A stretch of DNA of 64,000 bases from Rhodocista pekingensis (GCF_042665545.1 NZ_JBHTCM010000014.1:1-64000); one strand, 5' to 3'; shown: positions 17,733-26,475, numbered from the stretch's first letter. Made by a program: numbers and translations. Notes: a model not told the origin generated them from the sequence alone.

Positions 17733-19355
17733 TCAGGCCGCCGTGAGCTGGAGCCAGCGGTAGCCGTAGCCGGACAGCCGGACCGGCCCGTCGCTGTCCA
17801 CCGGACCGTCATAGTCGGCATCGGAGAAGACGTCCTGGAGCCGGCGGCCGCCGTCGCTCAGGTCGGGCAGCGTCACCTCCCGCGGGTCGGGCCCGAGATT
17901 GTGCAGGATCACGCTGGTGCGGCCGCGCCAGCGCGCCCGGTGGGCCAGCACCGTATCCTCCCCGGTTTCCAGCAGCTCGCAGCCGCCCCAGCCCAGTTCC
18001 GGCAGGCCGCGGCGGACCCGGGCCGCCGCCTGGACCCAGCTCAGAAGGCTGCGGCGGTCGCGCTGCTGCGCGGCCACGTTAACCCTGTCGTAGCCGAACG
18101 GGCCGTCGGCGATGACCGGGCGCACCGGATCGCGGGCCGCGGTGAAGCCGCCGTGTCGTTCGTCGGACCACTGCATCGGCGTGCGCACGGCGCTGCGCTC
18201 GGGCTGGCAGAGATCGTCCCCCATCCCGATCTCCTCCCCGTACCAGAGGACGGGCGAGCCCGGCAGGCTGAACATCAGGCTGTAGGCGAGTTCCAGCCGG
18301 CGGCGGTCGTTGCCCAGCATGGGCGCCAGCCGGCGCCGGATGCCGCGCCCGTAGAGGCGCATGTCGGGGTCCGGCGCGAAGCGGGCGAAGCACGCCTCCC
18401 GCTCCGCCGGGTCCAGGCGGCCGAGGTCCAGCTCGTCGTGGTTGCGCAGGAAGCTGGCCCACTGGCAGCGCTGCGGCAGGCCGGGCAGGTCCCGCAGCGC
18501 CGCCGCCAGCGGCCGCGCATCGTCGCGGGCGAGAGCGAGGAAGAGGCGTTGGTTGACGATGAAGTTGAACATCATGTTCATGCGGTCGCCATCGCCGACA
18601 TAGTCCGCCACCTCGTCCGGCGTCACGTTGGCCTCGGCCAGCATGACGGCGTCGCCGCGCCGCCAGGACATGAAGGCCCGCAGTTCCCCCAGATAGTCGT
18701 AGTGCCGGACCCATTCCCCCTCGCGCGGGCGGGTCTCGATCACGAAGGGCACGGCATCGACCCGGAAGCCGGAGACGCCCAGTTGCAGCCAGACCCCCAT
18801 GATGCGCTCGATTTCCTCGCGCACAGCCGGGTTGGCGATGTTCAGGTCGGGCTCGAACTCATAGAAGCGGTGGAAGTAGTAGGCGCCCGCCCGGTCGTCC
18901 CAGGTCCAGGTGGTCTTCTGGTGACCGGGGAAGACCATGCCCTCGGCATGGTCCGCGGGCTGCTCGTCGGACCAGAGATACCAGTCGCGCCAGGCGGACT
19001 GCCGGTCCGACACCGCCGCCTCGAACCAGGGATGCCGGTCTGACGTGTGGTTGACGACCAGATCCACGATGATCCGCAGGCCCCGCTCGTTCGCCAGGCG
19101 GGTGAACTCCACGAAGTCGCCCAGCGTGCCGAGGCGGGGATCGACCGCGTAGTAGTCGGAGATGTCGTAGCCGTTGTCCCGGTTCGGGGTGGCGAAGAAG
19201 GGCAGCAGCCAGATGCAGGTGGCGCCCAGACCGGCGATGTAGTCCAGCCGGTCCTTCAGGCCGCGGAAATCGCCCACGCCGTCGCCGTTGCTGTCCTGGA
19301 ACGTCTCGACGTCCACGCAGTAGATCACGGCGTTCTTGTACCAGATGTTCTGCAT
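17733..19355 (-). CDS. GH13 glycosidase, trehalose-synthase-like
   Basis: A 540-residue alpha-amylase superfamily enzyme. The four GH13 regions are in place: DLVVNHTS (I), GFRVDAVPF with the nucleophile Asp (II), VMLAEANVTPDE with the acid/base Glu (III) and FLRNHDELD (IV). The start WYKNAVIYCVDVETFQDSNG and region IV resemble trehalose synthase (maltose alpha-glucosyltransferase). There is no maltokinase domain and no otsA/treY/treZ neighbour, so hydrolysis of alpha-glucosides is also possible. The ATG at 19355 follows GGAGGGGGC. No signal peptide, so cytoplasmic. Confidence 0.88.
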   Translation of the reverse strand: MQNIWYKNAVIYCVDVETFQDSNGDGVGDFRGLKDRLDYIAGLGATCIWLLPFFATPNRDNGYDISDYYAVDPRLGTLGDFVEFTRLANERGLRIIVDLVVNHTSDRHPWFEAAVSDRQSAWRDWYLWSDEQPADHAEGMVFPGHQKTTWTWDDRAGAYYFHRFYEFEPDLNIANPAVREEIERIMGVWLQLGVSGFRVDAVPFVIETRPREGEWVRHYDYLGELRAFMSWRRGDAVMLAEANVTPDEVADYVGDGDRMNMMFNFIVNQRLFLALARDDARPLAAALRDLPGLPQRCQWASFLRNHDELDLGRLDPAEREACFARFAPDPDMRLYGRGIRRRLAPMLGNDRRRLELAYSLMFSLPGSPVLWYGEEIGMGDDLCQPERSAVRTPMQWSDERHGGFTAARDPVRPVIADGPFGYDRVNVAAQQRDRRSLLSWVQAAARVRRGLPELGWGGCELLETGEDTVLAHRARWRGRTSVILHNLGPDPREVTLPDLSDGGRRLQDVFSDADYDGPVDSDGPVRLSGYGYRWLQLTAA

Positions 19356-19442
19356 GCCCCCTCCCTGGCGGAACCGGCGGCGCCCGCCCGGATGGCGGCG
19401 CCCTGATGCGGCAACAGGCCATGCCGGCCGACGATCCACGGC

Positions 19443-19502
19443 GCAGAGGGCCGCTGCGCAGAGGGCCGCTGTGCAGAGGGCCGTTCCGCAGAGGGCCGCC
19501 CT
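19443..19502. repeat. Four tandem 15-bp repeats upstream of gpmA
   Basis: The unit GCAGAGGGCCGCTGC begins at 19443, 19458, 19473 and 19488; the second copy differs at the last base, the third and fourth in the last three or four. The array lies in the divergent spacer between the GH13 gene (start 19355) and gpmA (start 19571). No in-frame coding role is apparent. Confidence 0.85.
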
Positions 19503-19570
19503 TCGGGGGCTTGGTGCAACCGGGCGGGTGTGCTAGGACGCGGCCACGGGGAAACCAGGGAAAGACCGCC

Positions 19571-20257
19571 ATGACCAAGCTCGTCCTCATCCGCCACGGC
19601 CAGAGCGTCTGGAACCAGCAGGATCTGTTCACCGGCTGGACGGACGTGGAGCTGACCGAGCAGGGCGTGGCCGAGGCGAAGGCGGCGGGCGAGAAGCTCC
19701 TCGCGGCCGGCTACGACTTCGACGCCTGCCACACCTCGGTTCTGAAGCGCGCCATCAAGACGCTCAACCTGGTGCTGGAGACGATGGACCGGCTCTGGCT
19801 GCCGGTGCAGAAGGACTGGCGCCTGAACGAGCGGCACTATGGCGGGTTGCAGGGGCTGAACAAGACCCAGACCGCCGCCCTGCACGGCAAGGAGCAGGTC
19901 CACATCTGGCGCCGCAGCTATGACATCCCGCCGCCGCCGCTGCCCGAGGGCGACGAGCGCCTGCCGGACGGCGACCGGCGCTACACGGGGTTGAGCAAGG
20001 ACCAGCTTCCCCGCACCGAGAGCCTGAAGGACTGCGTGGCGCGGGTGCTGCCCTACTGGCATGAGAGCATCGCGCCGCAGATCCGGGCCGGTCAGCGCGT
20101 GCTGATCTCCGCCCACGGCAACAGCCTGCGCGGGCTGGTCATGTATCTCTCCGGTCTGACCGAGGAGGAGATCCCCGGCTTCGAGATTCCGACCGGCCGT
20201 CCGCTGGTCTACGAGCTGGACGGCGACCTGAAGCCGACCGACCGCTTCTTCCTGTAA
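19571..20257 (+). CDS. gpmA: 2,3-bisphosphoglycerate-dependent phosphoglycerate mutase
   Basis: A 228-residue glycolytic enzyme interconverting 3- and 2-phosphoglycerate through a phosphohistidine. His9 in LIRHGQSVWN is the phosphate acceptor, with Glu87 in RLNERHYGGLQGLNK and His182 in SAHGNSLRG. The long RRSYDIPPPP segment and the total length are those of the dPGM form. The ATG at 19571 follows AGGGAAAG. It appears monocistronic, with a hairpin (20280-20307) just after the stop. Confidence 0.97.
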   Translation: MTKLVLIRHGQSVWNQQDLFTGWTDVELTEQGVAEAKAAGEKLLAAGYDFDACHTSVLKRAIKTLNLVLETMDRLWLPVQKDWRLNERHYGGLQGLNKTQTAALHGKEQVHIWRRSYDIPPPPLPEGDERLPDGDRRYTGLSKDQLPRTESLKDCVARVLPYWHESIAPQIRAGQRVLISAHGNSLRGLVMYLSGLTEEEIPGFEIPTGRPLVYELDGDLKPTDRFFL

Positions 20258-20279
20258 GCAGCACCCGTGAAGGCTGCGC

Positions 20280-20307
20280 CAGCCCCGCCGGTCACGCCGG
20301 CGGGCTG
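20280..20307. terminator. Hairpin terminator between gpmA and HTH gene
   Basis: CAGCCC-C-GCCGG pairs with CCGGCGGGCTG, with one bulged base and a 5-base loop. It sits between two genes that converge here, so it may end both transcripts. No T-run follows on the plus strand. Confidence 0.45.
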
Positions 20308-20325
20308 GCGGCTGCTTGATGACGG

Positions 20326-20646
20326 CTACTCGGCAGCGACCACGGTGAAGCCGCCGATGCGCTCACGTCGCGCCGCATAGGCCATGAGCGGGGCAAGCGT
20401 GTCGATCTGGGGATTGCCCCTGGGCCCCAGGGAGCGCATCAGGCTCTTGGCCGATTTCCCGAGGGTCCCGGCCACGGCCTCGAACCCGTCCGTCGCGTTG
20501 ATGTAGTCACGCAGGAGGGTCTTCATCGTGGCGATGTCCCCCTCCACGAAGGCATTGACGGCCTCGGCCACCAGCGCCCGACGGAAATCGGGGTCCCGAT
20601 CGGCGCGGGCCTTCACCGTCGGCTCGAACCGGCATGTCAGGGTCAT
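20326..20646 (-). CDS. Antitoxin-like HTH protein (addiction module antidote family)
   Basis: A 106-residue protein related to the HTH antidotes of HigA/HI1420 type. The middle has FVEGDIATMKTLLRDYINAT, then the helix-turn-helix FEAVAGTLGKSAKSLMRSLG and PRGNPQIDTL. In classical pairs these follow a RelE/Gp49-like toxin gene; none is here. The gene upstream on the same strand, 49 bases away, encodes a GNAT acetyltransferase instead. GGAGGG supports the ATG at 20646. It may be a solitary regulator or the remnant of a toxin-antitoxin pair. Confidence 0.8.
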   Translation of the reverse strand: MTLTCRFEPTVKARADRDPDFRRALVAEAVNAFVEGDIATMKTLLRDYINATDGFEAVAGTLGKSAKSLMRSLGPRGNPQIDTLAPLMAYAARRERIGGFTVVAAE

Positions 20647-20694
20647 GGCGTTCCCTCCAGAAAGCGGAAGCATACCACAGGTTGCGCGTTGCAG

Positions 20695-21222
20695 TCACTC
20701 CCGCGCGAGGATGTCGAGGGCTTCGCCCGAGAGGCCCATGATGTCCACCGTCTCCGCCGCGGCGCCGAGGGAGCGGTAGAAGAGCTGGGCGCGCAGGTTC
20801 TGCCGCCGGACATGCCAGGCGACCCAGGCGCCGCCACCCGCCCGCGCCAGACGCGCCGCGGCGGCGACCAGCGCCCGCGCCACCCCGCGCCGGCGGGACG
20901 ACGGTTCCACATAGAGGTCTTCGACGACGAGGCCGGCGCGGGCCGACTGGCTGTCATAGCCGCGGGTCAGCAGGGCAATGCCTACCGGGCGTCCGTCCAG
21001 TTCGGCCAGCAGAGACTCGAACAGGCGTGCAGGGCCGAATCCCTGACGCCGGAACAGGGCCGGAGTCAGGGCGGGCGGGGGCATCCCCTCCTCGCTGCTC
21101 AGCGCGGCGATCATGGCCGCCGCCACCTCCGCATCCTCCGGGCGGGCCGGACGGACCAGGGGACGGGGCCGGCGGGGACCGTCCGTGCGGCCCCCGGTCT
21201 CCGCGCCCGGATCAGGCGGCAA
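20695..21222 (-). CDS. GNAT family N-acetyltransferase
   Basis: A 175-residue GNAT protein. The core is visible as VRPARPEDAEVAAAMIAALS, LVVEDLYVEPSSRRRGVARAL (acetyl-CoA loop) and WHVRRQNLRAQLFYRSLGA. The N-terminal 20 residues are low complexity. The only reasonable start is TTG at 21222, overlapping the end of leuB by 11 bases, so translation may be coupled to leuB; its ribosome site is weak. The substrate is unknown. It precedes the antitoxin-like gene on the same strand. Confidence 0.8.
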   Translation of the reverse strand: MPPDPGAETGGRTDGPRRPRPLVRPARPEDAEVAAAMIAALSSEEGMPPPALTPALFRRQGFGPARLFESLLAELDGRPVGIALLTRGYDSQSARAGLVVEDLYVEPSSRRRGVARALVAAAARLARAGGGAWVAWHVRRQNLRAQLFYRSLGAAAETVDIMGLSGEALDILARE

Positions 21223-22324
21223 GCTTGTCCAGTTCGCGCAGGATGGTGTCCGCCATCACCGAGGTGGAGCAGCGCGCCATCCCCGGCTGCATGATGTCGG
21301 AGGTGCGCATGCCCGTGCGCAGCACGTTCTGCACGGCCTGTTCCAGCATGTCGGCCTCGGTGTGCAGATCGAACGACCAGCGCAGCGCCATGCCCAGCGA
21401 CAGCAGCATGGCGATGGGGTTCGCCATGTCGCGCCCGGCGATGTCCGGGGCGGAGCCGTGCACCGGCTCGTACAGTGCGCGGCGCTTGCCGTCCGCGTCC
21501 GGCGCGCCGAGCGAGGCGCTGGGCAGCATGCCGATGGAGCCGGTCAGCATCGCCGCCTCGTCCGAGAGCATGTCGCCGAACAGGTTGTCGGTGACGATCA
21601 CGTCGAACTGACCCGGATTGCGGACGAGCTGCATGGAGCAGGCATCGGCCAGCATGTGGCTCAGCTCCACGTCGCCGTATTCGGCGCGGTGCAGGGCCGT
21701 CACCTCCTGCCGCCAGAGCAGGCCGGACTCCATGACGTTGCCCTTCTCGACCGAGCAGACCTTGTTGCCGCGCTTGCGCGCCAGCTCGAAGGCGATGCGG
21801 GCGACGCGGTGGATCTCCGCCGTCGTGTAGACCTGGGTGTTCACACCGCGGCGCTGGCCGTTGCCGAGGTCCTCGATGCCGCGCGGCTCCCCGAAATAGA
21901 TGCCGCCCGTCAACTCGCGCACGATCATCACGTCCAGCCCGCGCACGATGTCCGGCTTCAGGCTGGAGGCGTCCACCAGGGCGTCGAACACCTTGGCCGG
22001 GCGCAGGTTGGCGAACAGGTCAAGCTCCTTGCGCAGGCGCAGCAGGCCGGCCTCCGGGCGCATGTCGAAGCCGAGCCCGTCCCACTTCGGCCCGCCGACG
22101 GCACCGAACAGCACGGCGTCCGCTGCCTTCGCCTTCTCCAGCGTGGCGTCCGTCAGGGGCACCCCCTGGGCGTCGATGGCAGCGCCGCCGACCAGCCCCT
22201 CCTCCACGGTGAACTCGATGCCGCGCTTGCGGGCCATCCAGTCGATGTAGCGCCGGACCTGGCGCATCACCTCCGGGCCGATGCCGTCGCCGGGAAGCAG
22301 AAGCAGGGAACGGGTGCCAGCCAT
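21212..22324 (-). CDS. leuB: 3-isopropylmalate dehydrogenase
   Basis: A 370-residue NAD+-dependent enzyme for the third step of leucine synthesis, oxidative decarboxylation of 3-isopropylmalate. The family marks are LLPGDGIGPEVMRQVRR, the substrate-binding arginines in RPEAGLLRLRKEL, and MIVRELTGGIYFGEPRG. The metal and substrate site is VTDNLFGDMLSDEAAML, with YEPVHGSAPDIAGR for the cofactor. It is 72 bases downstream of leuD on the same strand, and the two probably form an operon. Confidence 0.97.
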   Translation of the reverse strand: MAGTRSLLLLPGDGIGPEVMRQVRRYIDWMARKRGIEFTVEEGLVGGAAIDAQGVPLTDATLEKAKAADAVLFGAVGGPKWDGLGFDMRPEAGLLRLRKELDLFANLRPAKVFDALVDASSLKPDIVRGLDVMIVRELTGGIYFGEPRGIEDLGNGQRRGVNTQVYTTAEIHRVARIAFELARKRGNKVCSVEKGNVMESGLLWRQEVTALHRAEYGDVELSHMLADACSMQLVRNPGQFDVIVTDNLFGDMLSDEAAMLTGSIGMLPSASLGAPDADGKRRALYEPVHGSAPDIAGRDMANPIAMLLSLGMALRWSFDLHTEADMLEQAVQNVLRTGMRTSDIMQPGMARCSTSVMADTILRELDKLAA

Positions 22325-22396
22325 GGTGATTACTCCGGTGTGTTCTTGTTGTCTCTTCTTAGCCGCTCGGCCGGTGCCTGGAAAGGGGCAGGCCCC

Positions 22397-23008
22397 TCAG
22401 CCGAGCGCCCAGGGCTGCTCGGTGCGTTGCCGCGCCTCATAGGCATCGATCCGGTCGGACTGTCGCAGCGTCAGCCCGATGTCGTCCCAGCCGTTCAACA
22501 GGCATTCGCGCCGGAACGGCTCCACCTCGAAGGGAATGCTCTCACCGTCCGGCGTGGCGATCCGCTGCGCCTCAAGGTCCACGGTGAAGGTGGCGTTGGC
22601 GCCGTTGTCCGCCGCGGCCATCAGCTTCTCCACCACCGGCTCGGGCAGGGCGATGGGCAGGATGCCGTTCTTGAAGCAGTTGTTGAAGAAGATGTCCGCG
22701 AAACTGGGCGCGATCACGCAACGGATGCCGTAGTCCAGCAGCGCCCAGGGCGCATGCTCGCGGCTGGAACCGCAGCCGAAATTGTCGCCGGCGATCAGGA
22801 TGGTGGCGTTGCGGTAGGCACGCTGGTTCAGCACGAAGTCCGGCCGCTCGGCCCCGCTGTCGTCGAACCGCAGGGAGGAGAAGAGGCCGGTCCCGAGCCC
22901 CGTGCGCTTGATCGTCTTCAGATAGCGCGCGGGGATGATCATGTCCGTATCGACGTTCATGATGCGCAAGGGGGCGGCGACCCCGGTGAGAACGGTGAAC
23001 TTCTCCAT
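22397..23008 (-). CDS. leuD: 3-isopropylmalate dehydratase small subunit
   Basis: A 203-residue small subunit of isopropylmalate isomerase, working with LeuC, which is not in the window. Family features are MNVDTDMIIPARYLKTIKR near the start, GDNFGCGSSREHAPWAL and FADIFFNNCFKNGILPI. The start at 23008 (MEKFTVLTG) agrees with the usual N-terminus and has AGAGG upstream; an open frame continues another 44 codons but does not look coding. leuC often lies just upstream in this group; here the upstream 391 bases are non-coding, so leuC must be elsewhere. Confidence 0.95.
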   Translation of the reverse strand: MEKFTVLTGVAAPLRIMNVDTDMIIPARYLKTIKRTGLGTGLFSSLRFDDSGAERPDFVLNQRAYRNATILIAGDNFGCGSSREHAPWALLDYGIRCVIAPSFADIFFNNCFKNGILPIALPEPVVEKLMAAADNGANATFTVDLEAQRIATPDGESIPFEVEPFRRECLLNGWDDIGLTLRQSDRIDAYEARQRTEQPWALG

Positions 23009-23399
23009 GACGGCCTCTGGCGTGACGGAAACGGCTGACTTCATGCCATAGACGGACGCGGGCGCGAAGTGGCAATTTGCTTGCCCTGTCATGCGCCTGA
23101 CGGAAACTTTCATTCGCAACCCGACTGTGCCGAAGGCCACGATGCCCGCTGCGGGTGGCTGATTGCAAGGTCACGGGCGAGTATGTACAAGCTATGGTCG
23201 ATAGCGTGATCGCTGCCGACCAGACGCGGCGACACGGGGGCAACGGGGGAATCCGGATGGGTAACAGCTCCGCCGCCAGGCAGGGCCGGCCGTCGTGCCT
23301 GCATACCGACAATGCCGTGCCGGGCACCGGGACGGGCAACGTCCTGGCAGATGACGCGATGGCAGGCAGCCATGCGACCGCCGCCGGGAGTTCCGTGCC
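23009..23399. other. Divergent spacer between leuD and tctB
   Basis: These 391 bases hold the promoters of two divergent operons and no gene that I can support. TTGCAA (23163-23168) and, 17 bases on, TACAAG form a weak rightward promoter candidate. No leucine-rich leader peptide with a terminator was recognised upstream of leuD, and no transport regulator gene accompanies tctB. Confidence 0.4.
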
Positions 23400-23855
23400 G
23401 TGAGAGCGTTGCGCATCCGCAGTCCGCAGGACGTGGCGGGCGGGCTGGTTCTGGTCGTGCTGGCCGCCATTGCGGCCTGGCAGGCCGCGGATCTGGACAT
23501 GGGCCGGACCTCCCGCATGGGGCCTGGCTACTTTCCCACCGTGCTGTCGGGGCTGATCGCCCTGTTCGGGGGCGGTATCGCGCTGCGCGGACTGCGGGTC
23601 CGCGGTGACGGGATCGCGCCGTTCCGCTGGCGGCGGCTGCTGCCGGTGCTGCTGGCCATCATCCTGTTCAGCCTTCTGATCCGGCCGGCCGGGCTGGTCC
23701 TGGCGAGCGTGGTGCTGCTGCTGGTCGCCTCCGTCGCGGCGCCCGACTTCCGCTGGCGCGGTACGCTGATCTTCGGGGCGGGCCTCATCCTCTTCGCCGT
23801 CATCCTGTTCCCGATTCTGCTCGGGCTCCCGCTCTCGATCTGGCCGCGTTTCTGA
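23400..23855 (+). CDS. tctB: Tripartite tricarboxylate transporter, small membrane subunit TctB
   Basis: A 151-residue membrane protein with four predicted hydrophobic segments (about 13-30, 45-62, 78-95 and 120-145), as in TctB. GRTSRMGPGYFPTVLSGLIALFG is a family signature. Together with TctA it forms the membrane part of a sodium- or proton-driven importer fed by the periplasmic TctC protein. The start is GTG at 23400 behind GGGAG. Its stop overlaps the tctA start (TGATG), so the two are coupled. Confidence 0.92.
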   Translation: MRALRIRSPQDVAGGLVLVVLAAIAAWQAADLDMGRTSRMGPGYFPTVLSGLIALFGGGIALRGLRVRGDGIAPFRWRRLLPVLLAIILFSLLIRPAGLVLASVVLLLVASVAAPDFRWRGTLIFGAGLILFAVILFPILLGLPLSIWPRF

Positions 23856-25354
23856 TGGACATCTTCGCCAATCTGGCCCTGGGCTTCGGTGCCGCCTTCT
23901 CGCCGACGAATCTGGGCCTCTGCTTCGTGGGGGCTCTGGTCGGCACGCTGATCGGCGTGCTGCCGGGCCTGGGCCCCATCGCCACCATCGCCATCCTGCT
24001 GCCGATCACCTTCAGCCTGGACCCGCTGGGCGCGCTGATCATGCTGGCGGGCATCTATTACGGGGCGCAGTACGGCGGCTCCACCACGGCGATCCTGGTC
24101 AACATGCCGGGCGAGACCTCGGCCGTGGTGACGACGCTGGACGGGCACCAGATGGCGCGCCAGGGCCGCGCCGGCCCGGCGCTGGCGATCGCGGCCCTGG
24201 GGTCCTTCTTCGCCGGCACCGTGGCGACGCTGCTGGTGGCCCTGATCGGGCCGCTGCTGGCGCAGGCGGCGCAGGCCTTCGGCCCGCCGGAGTATTTCGC
24301 GCTGATGCTGTTCGGCCTGATCGGCGCCACCGTGCTGGCCAGCAGTTCCTTCGTGAAGGCGGTGGCGATGATCCTGGTGGGCCTGCTTCTGGGGTCGATC
24401 GGATCGGACATCGAGACGGGGACGCCGCGGCTGACCTTCGGCATCGCGCAGTTCGCCGAGGGTATCAACTTCACCACCCTGGCCGTCGGCCTGTTCGGCG
24501 TGGCGGAGATTCTGCGCAACCTGGAGAACCCCGAACAGCGCGGCGTGCTGGACAAGCCCATCAAGGGGCTGATGCCGACCTGGGCCGACATCCGCCAGTC
24601 CATCCCCGCCGTGCTGCGGGGCACCGGCATCGGCTCGATCCTGGGCATCCTGCCGGGCAACGGCGCGGTGCTGGCGCCCTATGCCAGCTACACGCTGGAG
24701 AAGAAGCTCGCCCGCGACCCCAGCCGCTTCGGCCGCGGCGCCATCGAGGGCGTGGCCGGGCCGGAGAGCGCCAACAACGCCGGCGCCCAGACCAGCTTCA
24801 TCCCGCTGCTGACCCTGGGCATCCCGCCCAACGCGGTGATGGCGATGATGGTCGGTGCCATGACGATCCAGGGCATCATCCCCGGCCCGCAGGTGATGAC
24901 CGAGAATCCCCGCCTGTTCTGGGGCATGATCGCCAGCATGTGGATCGGCAACGCCATGCTGGTCGTCATCAACCTGCCGCTGGTCGGCGTCTGGGTCCGG
25001 CTGCTGCGGATGCCCTACCGGCTGCTCTATCCCGCGATCCTGCTGTTCTGCTGCGTCGGCGTCTACACGGTGAACGGCTCCTATGTGGACGTGCTGATGC
25101 TGTCGGTGTTCGGCTTCGCCGGCTACGGGCTGGCGAAGCTGGGCTTCGAGCCGGCGCCGCTGCTGCTGGCCTTCGTGCTGGGACCGCTGATGGAGGAGAA
25201 TCTGCGGCGGTCCTTCCTGATCGCCCGGGGCGATCCGATGATCTTCGTGGAGCGGCCGCTGAGCCTCGCCCTGCTCCTGATGGCGGTCGGGCTGCTGCTG
25301 GTCGTGCTGATGCCCTCGCTGCGCCGCAAGCGCGACGAGGCCTTCAGGGAATGA
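23855..25354 (+). CDS. tctA: Tripartite tricarboxylate transporter, large membrane subunit TctA
   Basis: A 499-residue permease with about 11-12 membrane helices. It carries the duplicated TctA signatures VGTLIGVLPGLGPIATIAILLP and IGSILGILPGNGAVLAPYASY. AIEGVAGPESANNAGAQTSFIPLL in the middle is the other conserved block. It imports carboxylates such as citrate or related acids; the actual substrate depends on TctC and is unknown. The order tctB-tctA-tctC differs from the classical Salmonella tctCBA. Confidence 0.95.
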   Translation: MDIFANLALGFGAAFSPTNLGLCFVGALVGTLIGVLPGLGPIATIAILLPITFSLDPLGALIMLAGIYYGAQYGGSTTAILVNMPGETSAVVTTLDGHQMARQGRAGPALAIAALGSFFAGTVATLLVALIGPLLAQAAQAFGPPEYFALMLFGLIGATVLASSSFVKAVAMILVGLLLGSIGSDIETGTPRLTFGIAQFAEGINFTTLAVGLFGVAEILRNLENPEQRGVLDKPIKGLMPTWADIRQSIPAVLRGTGIGSILGILPGNGAVLAPYASYTLEKKLARDPSRFGRGAIEGVAGPESANNAGAQTSFIPLLTLGIPPNAVMAMMVGAMTIQGIIPGPQVMTENPRLFWGMIASMWIGNAMLVVINLPLVGVWVRLLRMPYRLLYPAILLFCCVGVYTVNGSYVDVLMLSVFGFAGYGLAKLGFEPAPLLLAFVLGPLMEENLRRSFLIARGDPMIFVERPLSLALLLMAVGLLLVVLMPSLRRKRDEAFRE

Positions 25355-25394
25355 GTCGCGTGCAACCAACCAGACAGACCACAAGGGGGAAGCC

Positions 25395-26381
25395 ATGCGT
25401 CTTACATCCGTGATCGCCGCCGCCGCGGCCACTGTCCTGGCCGCGGGCGTGCTGGCCGGGCCGGTATCGGCCCAGGACTATCCGACCCGCCCGATCACCA
25501 TGGTCGTGCCCTTCTCCGCCGGCGGCCCGACGGACACGGTCGCCCGGCTGGTCGCGCAGGAGATGAGCGGTGCGCTGGGTCAGCAGGTCGTCATCGAGAA
25601 TGTCGGCGGCGCCGGCGGCACCATCGGCGCCGCGCGGGTGGCGAAGGCCGATCCCGACGGTTACACCCTGCTGCTGCACCATATCGGCATGGCCACCTCG
25701 GCCACGCTGTACCGCAAGCTGCCCTTCGATGCCCTGACCGACTTCAGCCCCGTGGGGCTGGTCACCGACGTGCCGATGACCATCGTCGCCCGCAAGGACT
25801 TCCCGGCCGACGATCTGAAGGGGCTGGTCGGCCATGTGAAGGCCAATGCCGACAAGATCAACATGGCCCATGCCGGCGTCGGCGCCGCGTCGCACCTGTG
25901 CGGAATGCTGTTCCAGGAGGCGCTGGGCACGCCCCTGAACACCGTGCCCTACAAGGGCACGGGCCCGGCCATCAACGATCTGGTCGGCGGCCAGGTGGAC
26001 ATCCTGTGCGACCAGACCACCAACACCACCGGCCAGATCAAGGGCGGCGCGATCAAGGCCTATGCGGTGACGACGCCGACCCGCGTCGCCTCCCTGCCCG
26101 ACCTGCCGACCACGGCCGAGGCGGGCCTGCCGGAGGTCGAGGTCGCCGTCTGGCACGGCATCTACGCGCCCAAGGGCACGCCCGACGCGGTGGTGCAGAA
26201 GCTGTCCGCAGCCTTGCAGAAGGCGCTCCAGAGCGATCTGGTGAAGACCCGCTTCGCCGAACTGGGCACCGAGCCCGTGGCCCAGAACCGTGCCACGCCG
26301 GACGTCCATGCCGCCTTCCTGAAGGAGGAGATCGAGCGCTGGCGGCCGGTCATCCAGCGCGCTGGCACCTTCGCCGACTGA
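25395..26381 (+). CDS. tctC: Tripartite tricarboxylate transporter binding protein TctC (Bug family)
   Basis: A 328-residue periplasmic solute receptor with a signal peptide ending at PVSAQ (about residue 27) and the Bug fold beginning DYPTRPITMVVPFSAGGPTDTVAR. GGAGGTIGAARVAKADPDGYTLL and VPYKGTGPAINDLVGGQVD are the ligand-loop signatures; the second half has VWHGIYAPKGTPDAVV. Bug proteins usually bind carboxylates with water bridges; the ligand cannot be told from sequence. AAGGGGGAAG precedes the ATG. The gene lies 40 bases after tctA and ends the operon at a hairpin. Confidence 0.94.
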   Translation: MRLTSVIAAAAATVLAAGVLAGPVSAQDYPTRPITMVVPFSAGGPTDTVARLVAQEMSGALGQQVVIENVGGAGGTIGAARVAKADPDGYTLLLHHIGMATSATLYRKLPFDALTDFSPVGLVTDVPMTIVARKDFPADDLKGLVGHVKANADKINMAHAGVGAASHLCGMLFQEALGTPLNTVPYKGTGPAINDLVGGQVDILCDQTTNTTGQIKGGAIKAYAVTTPTRVASLPDLPTTAEAGLPEVEVAVWHGIYAPKGTPDAVVQKLSAALQKALQSDLVKTRFAELGTEPVAQNRATPDVHAAFLKEEIERWRPVIQRAGTFAD

Positions 26382-26406
26382 CACGCCAGCCCGTTGACGC
26401 AAGCAA

Positions 26407-26434
26407 GGGGCCGCGGCGGCGACGTCGCGGCCCC
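26407..26434. terminator. Terminator hairpin after tctC
   Basis: GGGGCCGCG and CGCGGCCCC (26407-26415 and 26426-26434) form a 9-bp stem with a 10-base loop, extended by weaker AAGCAAG/CTTGC pairing outside. It sits between tctC and the convergent SDR gene and can serve both. Only short pyrimidine tails follow. Confidence 0.55.
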
Positions 26435-26475
26435 TTCCCTTGCCCGGACCGGTCGCTTTCCGGTCGGATCCGGCG

